Shown here: positions 51,681-61,600 of the stretch, in pieces | Layout of the letters: each line of letters begins with the position of its first letter | Numbering within the stretch: the first letter of the stretch is position 1 | NCBI GenBank assembly: GCA_008694505.1 | Contig: VZDJ01000056.1 | Coordinates: forward strand, 1,616,461 to 1,680,460 | Direction of reading: 5' to 3' | Length of the DNA stretch: 64,000 bases | From: Cyanoderma ruficeps | Taxonomy: Eukaryota; Chordata; Aves; Passeriformes; Timaliidae | The notes under the pieces: model-generated | What the model was told of the DNA's origin: nothing | What the model saw: the letters and a program-made list of their open reading frames with translations, nothing else | The model's database searches: none | Position numbers and translations under genes: made by a program

Positions 51681-54051
51681 GGTGTGATATCAAGTTTCAT
51701 TACACATATTTACTGTCATTCCAGCAATTGATCCTTTTGCTAGAATTTGCCTTGTCTGAAAGTGTACCCTTTTTCTCTATATTCCTGTGCATTCCTTGGG
51801 GGTCAATGGAGACACTTAAATTAAGAAGGGCTCAGCTGTTACTAAACCAAACATCCTTTCCTACAAGGATTGAGTAATTGCTGAGTTAGTGTAAAGATTC
51901 ACCAAGTGTGAATCTATTTTTTATTAGAGGTTGATTTAAACTCTATTTATGAAACATATTTCACTCTACCAAGACAAGAGAAGATGTTACAGTGTCATAA
52001 ATACTGCATGCTTAGGCATCCCTTTGATTTCTCACAGGGAGCCAGTATGCAATAATTGATCTGCTGAAGCCTGGTGTATACTCTGGGTATCAGGTACATG
52101 AAGTCCTCAGATCCAATCCAGTTTTCTCTGGTGGTTTTTCATTCACAGCTAAAACTCTGCAAAATAATAAGACAACAGGTCAGCAGTTGCTCCTCATTCA
52201 TTTTTATGTTGTTAACACTGAGATGGGTAAGTGTGTATTCCCCATGGGAAGAAATGTCCTCAAATTCCTCGGATCTTAGGGAAGCAGGTGAGAAGGGAAG
52301 GAGCTGTTGGTCAAGTCTTCATTCCAGTGCTGTGGTGAGGATCTGGGCCTGCAGAGAGGGCAGGCTGCACCACAATTATGCTGCTTCCAGTTTTAGCAAC
52401 ACTGAGGTTAACAGGGTATCAAGGGAATCATATATCTGGACTGACTAAGGCAGGCTCTCAAAGTCAGGATCTTGCCCTTATGTCCCAACAAAGATCTTTT
52501 TCCTTGAGATGCTATTTTTATCCAGAAATTTAAAAAGAGATTTTTTTCCTCAACTCCTTCCACCCCTCTGTGGCCCTGGGAACTGTGATATTCCCAGCAC
52601 CACAGTAGGAGAGGAGCCTATTCCTGGCATGAGATTTCATGGATGGCTGTAGGGAAGCAGTAAAGTGTTCCTGGCAGATAAACCCTGAGCAGGGGAAGAG
52701 GCTTCTTTCCTTCTTTTCTTCCTAATCCAGTTATTATCTGATCTGTATCATTTAAATGGTTATATATGTCCTTGCTTCTACCAGCTCTGGAGCTGACTTG
52801 TGATAGCGCTTTAATTCCACCCCTCCATGCTTAGATCATAACTGGCCTAGCAAATGGTACAGCTCTAGGTACAGCTCCCAGGGCTCTGCTTAAGTGCCAT
52901 CTGACCTAAATCTCACTCATTATAAACAACCATAAGTGTTGGTTTTGTTTATTTTTCCCAACCAACAGCAGTTACAGGAACATGTAATTTTGCTTTTGCC
53001 ATTTATCACTAATACCCCCCATGGCATTTAATATAAATACATTGAAAGATAAAGAAAATAAAATCTGGTTTTGATTTCCTTTTTATTTTTATATTGCGTA
53101 TCTCGGAGGCCTTGCATTTATAGTTATTAGTGTTAGCATGTATTTCTTTCCTTTCCTCAGTCTTTGTTCACAGATTTGCACTTGATGAGCATGTTGCCTC
53201 ACTTTAAAAATAAGGTTAATAGCCGCCTCTGCTTAGAAAGGCTTGCGACCTCTAAGCATATGTAGGCATGTAAAAATGAAAGGAGCTGATGAAATGTAAA
53301 AGGCATGAATCTGTGCTCAATAAATGCTAAGCACTTTGCAGTATTAGATGACAAAATTCTGTACTGGGATGCCTTGAAGCTGGGGAGCTATTTTGGCTTC
53401 AAGGAACCTTGCTGTGACAATTTTTATAAGCAAGTATCATATACCGCCAAATAGATCTCACATTACAGAGTAGCAGCACATGTATTGCATATAATCTATA
53501 GTGATATAATAATTTATGTGAGTATAAATCATATGCTGTGTTTATAAATGGCCTTTACCCTGAATGAGGGTGCAAAGCTTGGGCACTTCTCTGAACTAGT
53601 ATCTGAGCGATCTCCCCTGTATGACTTAAAAGCCTGAAGAGATGCACATAAAACACAAACAGCGAAGTTTGGTGTTGGGATCCCAAGGAGCGGTTCGGAC
53701 CGGGATGCCCAGGATGTCCACGATGTCCTCTCTCTGACATTGTGCGCGAGCAGCCGCCCCCGCCTCCGGGGTGTCTCCGCCGTCCCCCAGCTCGCAGCAG
53801 CTGAGCTCCTGTGGCCAGATCCCGGTGCCGGGGACTGCGGGAGCGCTGCAGCCGCTCCCCCCGCCGCGGCGGCCGCATAAGCCCAGCGGGGCGGCGGCGG
53901 AGCCTGTGCGGAGCCCCCGCGGGCGGGTACCGGGGAAGGGGCGGCCGTGCCTCCGCCCTCCCCGCGGCCAGACGGCCCGGGGTCACCGCGAGGCTCCCCC
54001 GCTGCTCGCCCAGCCCAGCCCAGCGGAGGGTGCGGCAGCGCCGCCCGCCCC

Positions 54052-54105
54052 TCCATCCATCCTTTCATGCATCCTTTCATCCATCCGTGCATCCATGCAT
54101 CCTCC
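54052..54105 (+). repeat. Degenerate CATC-rich repeat inside the CpG island
   Basis: Imperfect tandem units of CATCC, CATGC and TTTCATC type. Low-complexity sequence embedded in the island, upstream of the candidate MGLL donor. Confidence 0.8.
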
Positions 54106-54492
54106 ACCCTCCCAACCACCCACTCGCCGCCCTTCCGCCGCTGTCTCGCTGCTCTCCGGGAGCAGCCCGTGCGCGCCGTGCGGGGGAGCCACCGCGCTTC
54201 GGCTCCGCGGGCGGACGCGGGGCCGCCGCGCCCGGCCGCGGCAGGAGAATGCGTGTGCGGGGCTGGAGACCTGGCATCGCCTCGGTGCTTGGATCCTCCC
54301 TCCTCCTTCTCCTCCTCCTCCCCTCCCTCCCGTTCTCCGCCTGGCAGCGCGGGGCTGGGGAAGTTGCGCTTGCACGAGAGATGGCTTCGCAGCGGGGATC
54401 GCTTTGAGAAAAGGTCTCCCCCTCCCTCGCCTCCCCCCGTCGTCGCGGCCTCCGAACTGTAAGTGGCAGGAAGGAAGTAAAGTTGCAAACAA

Positions 54493-54506
54493 CCTGCCGC
54501 GGCAGG
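54493..54506. promoter_or_regulatory. Perfect 14-bp palindrome in the CpG island
   Basis: CCTGCCGCGGCAGG is a perfect inverted repeat with no spacer, located about 30 bp downstream of the candidate MGLL first-exon donor. It could be a binding site for a dimeric factor, but this is only inferred from symmetry; GC-rich islands produce such sequences by chance. Confidence 0.35.
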
Positions 54507-54905
54507 AACTTTGTGAGCTGCTCCAGCTGCTTATGTTCAAGGTGCCTTTGATGTACGTGCAGCAGCTTCTGGAAAGTGGACTGCAGCTTTCCCACCCGAC
54601 AGCCCTCCCTCTCCCCAGCCCTTCCCAGCCTCCCCTCCCACCACCGCCACTTCAGCCCGCACACGCAATTTGTTTGAGAAGAAAAAAACAAAAAGTGATG
54701 AACGAGAAGTGGTGAATTACCCAAGCGACTTTCCTCAAAGAGCGAGCAAGCCGTGGAGAGGAGCCGGGGCGAGCCCCGCGCAGCGCCGGGAGGGACCCGC
54801 CGGGCGCCCGCCGGGAACCGCGGAGCTGCCGGGCTGTGAACGCAGCTCCGCAGCGAGATGCAAAAAGCCTCATCTGCTTGCGTTTGACTTGCGATGCCGG
54901 CTCCT

Positions 54906-55520
54906 CACTAGAATGCAAACCCTTGCACAGGATGAAAGCAGGTTTGTGGCAAATTCTCCTGGAAATGTTTCGCTCCCCACCGCCGCCACCTTCCTGTCTG
55001 AGATGTGTGAGAAGATCTTAATGATGACACGGTGGCAGATACCTCTGCTGTGTGCCCTCCACTGTTCTTTGGACATGTTCCGCCAGACATAAATCTTTTA
55101 TGCAGCTGTCTTTTCATATCTGTAGCGATTGCTGCATAATTTGCTCCTGATTGCAGTTAAAATATTCTCTTTAGGATCCGTTTCACAAAATGATGCAAAA
55201 TAAACTCAGATGGAAGAAGTGTGGAATAGAAAGCTGTAAATGAAGTACTGATGGTGGATTGATCTTCCCTTCTTCTTGCTCTCCCCACCCTACCCATCCC
55301 AGTGCTCTACCTCTAAATGTGAGCCTTTTCTAAACAAAAAATTTTGCTACATTTCTGTTTTAAAGTAATGATTTTGGGGGTTCTTCAGCTGGGGTTTTGG
55401 AAGCAGCCCCCCATCAGTGATGCTTGCCTTACTGATTGACTTTCTTGAGTGTCTGTGGCTGCTAAGCCCATCAGCTTTTATCTTGTCTTCACCTGTCTTG
55501 TTTCTTCTAACACCTTGCAG
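54906..55520 (+). other. MGLL: Interval between the CpG island and the first MGLL coding exon
   Basis: Probably intronic in MGLL transcripts starting in the island. It ends in the acceptor tctaacaccttgcag. I see no further feature. Confidence 0.6.
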
Positions 55521-55659
55521 GTCATTCTTCCAGAATGCCAGAGGAAAGTTCGTCAAAGCGGAGTCCTCAAAACATCCCATACAAAGATCTGCCCCATATC
55601 ATCAATGCTGATGGGCAGTATCTCTTCTGCAGGTATTGGAAACCAGCAGCATCTCCCAG
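55521..55659 (+). CDS. MGLL: MGLL first coding exon (N-terminus of monoglyceride lipase)
   Basis: Partial gene. The exon follows the acceptor caccttgcag and ends in the donor CCCAG|gtgagc. The ATG at 55535-55537 (A at -3) starts [20 protein letters not shown], followed by [19 protein letters not shown], which matches the human monoglyceride lipase N-terminus with only a few substitutions. The exon supplies 41 codons plus two bases; the alpha/beta-hydrolase core with the GxSxG nucleophile and the Ser-Asp-His triad is encoded beyond the window. The enzyme is known to hydrolyse monoacylglycerols, including 2-arachidonoylglycerol, at membranes in lipid breakdown and endocannabinoid turnover. The 14 nt before the ATG contain no in-frame stop, so an N-terminal extension, like the ten-residue one of the longer human isoform, is possible. 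A second AG (cttccag) just before the ATG is an alternative acceptor that would leave the coding part unchanged. Confidence 0.93.
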
Positions 55660-58600
55660 GTGAGCACTTTCAAGCAAATGTCCTTTCTACTATCGCTAAA
55701 TACGACTCTCTTAATGTAATTATTATTTATAGCTTGACTGGCATTACAGGGCCGTGTACATGGAGCTTTATAGAGCCCCTAAGAGAGCTTTCTCTCAACT
55801 GAGAAAGTCCTTTTTGTAAAGATTGCATTCTTCAAACCTTTACTTGCTTGAGTCAGCCTTGCAGATATAAAACATGGAGTTACTGTCATTCCATGCACAG
55901 CTGGCTTGGTTGGCAGTTCAGTGTTCTACCAAGTGGCTCTGGCAGGTGGCTGCTGCCTATCAGCAGTCAACAACTATTCCCAAATTAAAAGCACAGGCAG
56001 TCAGCGAGGACAGGGATACAGGCTTTGGGATGTTCACTCTTTCTAATTTTCTCAGTGTCAACAAACTTAATATAAGCATCTGAGTTCAGTTTCAACAGTT
56101 ACAGCAGGGCAACAGGCATGATGTTTGACCGCATTGCTTTTTGACTGATTTTAAATTATTTATACTTAGTAAATGATTCAGGGAGTTCTCTCACCGGCAA
56201 TTGCAATTTCAAAACTGACCTGTGTAATAAACACAGACAAGAATCAGACTGAGAATTTTTTCTCATATTTTCATCATAATTTAAATAATCTCTTTTATAG
56301 CTTTCTGTGCTAATTATGATCCGTTGTGGCTCCCATAGTTATGATCTTTTTTCTTCCAATATTTGCTGGCTTGGCATGTATTTATGTTGCCATTAGTTAT
56401 GTAGGTATCTACTTCATAAAAATCTGGATCTTGTTTAATTGTTTTCTTTATCTGCAAGCCAACAGGAAGAGCTGTGTTGATTTTATACAGCTAGAAAACA
56501 GTCACAGGAAAAAGTTGTTTGTTCTGTTGTAGGGAGTTAAACTTTATCCTGACGACCCAACAGGTTAGACACCATCCTCTGCCCAAACCAGCCTGCAACT
56601 GCTTTGAGAGAGGGATATAGGTCCAAGTTAGCTGGCTTTGGGGTTTATGCCTACAAAACTAAAGGACAATGGGAATATTTTAGGGCTGGGTTAGCACTCA
56701 GGTAATATAGAGGGTGGGCAAGCAACAAAATATATTGTCCCCAGAGGGGAAGATAGTGCAGCCACCCCACCACAGCTCCGTTGCACAGGTTGGGCTGTAG
56801 GACAGAGGTCTGGTTCAAGATCTGGTCTACAGAGCATTTTATACTTGCTTCCACTTGCTGCCTTTCAGAAACAAGGACGAAAGTTTTTGGCACTGATGCA
56901 TAGTCTTTGCACTAACCTGAAGATTGCCTTTACAGAAAAATAATGCTATGAAGTCAAAGTTCTCCAGTGAAACCAGGCTGTTTTGTATTATAATGGTAAT
57001 TAATTATTAACTACCCATAACATTCATCACCCAGTTGTGAAAACTGCTTTTTATCGCATTTCATTTCTTACCAAATTAGTAGTGGGTGGATGAGTCTTTG
57101 TTCTGGAAATGATAAGGAGCTGAGAATGAAAACTTGGTGTCTAAGTCCTCTGGGTAGTTCATTTATTTTTTAGTGGTTTGTGCACCAAGCAGTTAATTAA
57201 GAGCGAGCTTATCCTAGTTTTGTGACAAGAAAAGTGGATGGGATCAGTGTTGTTCATTTACAAGGAGCTCCTGAGTGTGTGTTTGCATGTTTATGTGTAA
57301 GGAGGGGGCGTATTGTTTATTATTAGCTCTTCGTGAATTGTTATATATGAGAGAGGTGGTAAGTGACTGAATAACAAGTCAGTGCCTAGATCCTGCGATC
57401 AAGAATGCTCTTGAAGTGCTTTGATAGGCAAACCAAAAATACATTATTTTGCCCCCTTTCACTTTACATAAGAAGCTCTGCTTTTTCTTCTTCCTATATA
57501 GAAGCTCAGCAACTTTCATCTAATTTTAAACATTCAGCAAAACTGATCTCTCTGTATATATGTATAGGGAGAGAAAGAGAGACACCTCAGGGGACTTTTA
57601 CAGGCCTGTTACAATTTATTTCAAATACTGAAAGCAATTCTTTCAATCTTCTAACTCAATTGTTGATTCAGGTTCAAATCTTAACACTAATGAATGATGC
57701 TATAACCATCAAATGGTGGGATCTTTCATTGATCCATTATGTGCCTAATCCCAGCTAGGGCTGTAGAAATACCTCTTCACTGCAGATGCCCGAAGATTAT
57801 CACTGACTTGTCTTCTATTAGAATAGAACTTATTGCCCTTGATCCTTCCCCCAGGGAAGGGGAAAACCCAGGATGTCTGCCAAAGGAAATATCAAAAAGT
57901 AGCCCTAGCCTGGGCTGGAAGAGCAGACAATGGCCAGGCAGTCTCTAAAAGTGGGAATAACTGACAGACATCACCTCTTGGAGCTTGTGCTTCTTTTTTA
58001 TCTCCTTAAACAGACTCATAAATGTGGATAAACGTCTGTGGCAGATTATTGTGCTATAGCATATTTAGAAAAAAAAAAAACCACCAAAAACTATTTTTTC
58101 AGGAAGACGGAGAAATTTTGTGAGGCTTTATTGCTTCACGCTCACAAATACTCAGGCTCTGATCCTGTGTGGTGTTGATCTGACTGGTCAGCCCATACTG
58201 GTGCACATATGGAAGCTTTGTTATAAGTGCCACTGAGGCCAAGGTTGTCCTGCCAGTGAAAGGCACCTATTGTGAGTTCCTCAGCAGGGTCTGCTTTGTT
58301 TCAGGGGGGGATTTAGGTGATTACTTCACAGGAAGCTGACACACAAAGGCACTCAGATGTCATAATGATTAGATGGGGTAGATAGAATAAGGAGTAATGG
58401 GACTAAGGAAGAAGAAAGACAGTGTATTCCACTTGTTTTTTGCGTGGGAAGTCACTCCCAACAGCAGAGTGGGGCCTAGGTGTCGTCTTCTCTTGCTGCC
58501 TGCTGGCAGCAGTGCAGGTGCAGCTCCCCCGGCCAACAGCCCTGCAAGCTGCCCAACTTGTTGAGCCAGTTTCATCTTAAAGTGTAATTAAGTGGTCTTG

Positions 58601-61600
58601 CTGAATGCAACAGAGAAGAAAACGCAGTATGTTCTGATGTCATTTCCATGTTTTGTGCCAGCACCGAATTTGTGGACCGTGAATACGGGTAACTCTTTGG
58701 CACCAAGCGCTCACTGCTGAATGCAATGCTTAAGATCTGGGCAAGGCATGGCATTTTTAGGACTGTGTAATGTTGTTTGAAGAAATTAAATCACTTGAAC
58801 CAAACAGGACTGATCTCATACCTGTAGCATGTTCTAGTAGCCAAAGAAACCCTACTTAATGGGAAAACAGTCATTGTGTAAACATTAACAACAGCTCCAT
58901 GCAAGGCTTAAACCTCTGCCACCACCCTGAGCAATCTCAGACAAAATATGAGGTAACAGGAGGTGAGGAATTAAGAAATCATGTTCTATTCCCAGCTCTC
59001 AGACAAAGCTACTAAGAATAGACGCTGATGAGGAAGGGGAAGGAAAGTTGGGAGGAGAAGTCAAGACATTTCCTTTGAGGCCCCTAAAGGGCCTGGAGAA
59101 CTTCAGAGGTGACCTTCTTCCTCTGTGGTCTGTATCCCCATAGCCTTTTCTGGATGCTTCCTCCATTCTTGTCACTGCCTAGATAAGCACAAATAGTTTT
59201 TTTCTGGGGAACTTTTAGCCCTTCTTCTTGACCTAAAGTAAATCCTGTGAGATTTATTGACTCAGAGTAATTTTTTCAAAGGTGCTTATAGCTGCAGCTG
59301 CCACTGACTTCAGACAGAGTGGTGCCCGAGTCTCTCCTGGTAGGTCAGCCACTTTCGACTGGACACTTGAGACACTTGAACCTAGAGGATGTACTTGAAA
59401 GTCTAATTTCCAGACATCTATGAGTCTGAGCTTCCTCAGTCACCAAAGAGAAACCATTACCTGGCCAGTTAGCATGGTGCTTGAGTGTCTCTCACAGAGT
59501 GGTCTCTATAGGTTTGTAAGAAATAAGAGACAAAGTTCCTGAAATTCAGTTAAGTGTTGTTATTGTAAATTACCTTTACCTTACCTGTTAAATACCGTTT
59601 ATCTCAGAGCTATTGTGATTGTGATTACAAATGCCTTTCCTAAATGTTATCTCTGTTAAATGATACTTATCTCAGACCCCTTTGAAACTGTATCCTACCC
59701 CTCTAGTATCGCCCCTGGTGTTCTCCATGACAACCAATGACACCACCCAACATGCAAACGAGGGGGCCTCAAGTGCTCATGGGACACTATTCAGACATAA
59801 AACCCGTAAAAACAACGAGCAAACCCAAAATCAAGAACTAAAAATAACCGCTCTGGGTCAGCAGAACCATAGAGAACCTCACACCAATCAGACCTGAGTC
59901 CATCTCGTCATCATGACTTCAAACAGCACTCGGCCAGACACACCTCCTAGATCACAGGGCCAATGGTGTCTTCCCATGGTCTTCCCAGGGACTCTTGAGG
60001 GGAGGTCCAACCATGCTTTGTGGCAATGCCTTCTCTCCTGAGTCATCCGTCGGGAGCAGTCCCAGTGTGTGCAACTCCTCAAGCCCCCACCTAGAGTTGG
60101 TCTTAATGAAGGCATTAAAAAGGACCTGGTTTGCTAGCCTGTTCTTTTCAGGTTCACTGCGAGGGTTACCAGGATCCACTGTGGCTCTCTGCCTGTGGGT
60201 CACAGAGGCATTCTTGGGCCATTGTTAATGTACACTGGAATGGGTTGGCTCAACTTTAGACATTGTGATCTCAGTTTAAGTAAACAGAGTTGCAGTTGTC
60301 TGAGTAAACAGTGCCTTTGTAAGAGTTCTTTCAGTTCTACACCTGAGAAGTGTTTAAAAACACGAAATTAAACAAACAAAAAGCACCCAATTCTCTATTT
60401 ACTTTTTACATTTCTTTTACTCTTTGAAGAATGCCTGCCATTCTTTCTGACTTGTTAGTAATGAAAGGCCAAGCCAATAAGGAGAAAACAGATTTCCTTG
60501 TTCCTTAAAGACTTTGCAGATGTGCCTGTGGTGCAGAAATACAAACTGCTTTTATATTCGAACTGGCCCTTAAATTGTAAATATTGCTTGATGGTTTTGG
60601 CATCTCATTGCCAGCACTTCCATGCCATTTCCAGAAGAACAGTGCAGCACTCATCATGAGCAAATGACAAAATTGAATTTGACTTTCAGACCTTTCCGAA
60701 GTGAATGCATAAATAAATAAGTCGAAGTCAAGTCAAAGCAAAAGAAATCAAGTCACTGATCATAATGTCTTTAATTATAGTGTATTGTGTTAGTCTCTCG
60801 AAATACTTAAAGCAGTTTCTAATTCAGTGTCATTCTTGAAGAACACTTTTTTTGTACTAATGAGGTCAACTTGAAATTAAAGCCAAATATGTAGGATGCA
60901 AAGTGACTTATGTCAGCACAGTTTGCTGTAGGATGAATTCAGCTCCCTCTGTTTTCCTGATCCCATCACACACACTGCAAAGGAAAATAACAATGATCAT
61001 TGTCAAATCAACATTCCAGGCTTTGCTTGATGTATTGCTATTGAGTTTCTAAAGCATCCCTTCTTTTCATCAGCTGGGTATGTGTTCCTTTAATGCCTCT
61101 GTTATCTTTGCTCCATGTGACTATTTTATTCACTGTGAATGGGGGCATCCTTTTATGATTCTTTATGTGGTTCCAGAGCATGGGCAAATTAGCAAACCAG
61201 CTTCATGTAAGAGGGACTCTGACAGACAGGGGAGCAGCTTTGGTTCTCACTGCAGATACTTCCAACAGGCTTCTTCAGTAGCATAATTTCTTTTCAGTCT
61301 CCACAGGAATGCCCAACACTAGCAAATCTGCTTTCTATTCCACAGAACCCAAGGAAAAAGGTGAATAGCAAACGGAATAACAATTGTAATTAAACTGTCC
61401 CTTTTGCTCATTGCCCTGTTAGGATCTGCTTCTGAGCACAGGTGTACAACTTTGTGGCATCAGTGTCTGGGAGCAAGGTGACTTTTGGAGTTCCTTGTTG
61501 TGAATCTCAAAGCAGTAGTATTTTGTCCTGATCCTGAGAGCAGCAAAAAACCCCAAAATCAGTGTTGGTTCTGTGTGTCACCTGATGAATTGGAAACAAT

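Larger units (their letters stand above)
31852..53684. other. Intergenic interval between KBTBD12 and MGLL (about 22 kb)
   Basis: No supported protein-coding gene. The interval separates the divergent 5' ends of KBTBD12 (left, minus) and MGLL (right, plus) and may contain upstream non-coding exons of KBTBD12 and distal regulatory elements, which cannot be recognised without comparison to other species. Contents that can be named are the exon-like unit at 40021-40316 and a few simple repeats. Scattered short open frames look like chance. Confidence 0.7.
53685..54905 (+). promoter_or_regulatory. MGLL: CpG island, probable MGLL promoter and first-exon region
   Basis: A sharp rise in GC and CpG content against AT-rich surroundings, with many GC boxes, lies 0.6-1.8 kb upstream of the MGLL coding exon. 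In birds and mammals such islands mark promoters, and the plus-strand MGLL start lies just downstream. A good splice donor, AACT|gtaagt, occurs at 54459-54464 and could end a non-coding MGLL first exon; that exon cannot be delimited from sequence alone. No clear TATA box is seen, as usual for island promoters. CpG-island promoters often also fire in the opposite direction, so a minus-strand transcript is possible. Confidence 0.82.

Noticed and set aside
54249..54407. Short plus-strand frame starting MRVRGWRPG with a run of seven leucines that looks like a signal peptide
   Set aside because: The leucines come from a CTC/CTT-rich simple tract, and no mature protein or conserved cysteine pattern follows before the stop. 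It may still act as an upstream ORF in an MGLL leader.
53529..54724. Several long overlapping open frames on both strands in the CpG island (up to 319 residues)
   Set aside because: GC-rich DNA lacks stop codons in all frames. The translations are low-complexity Pro/Arg/Gly/Ser with no domain, and they overlap each other on both strands.
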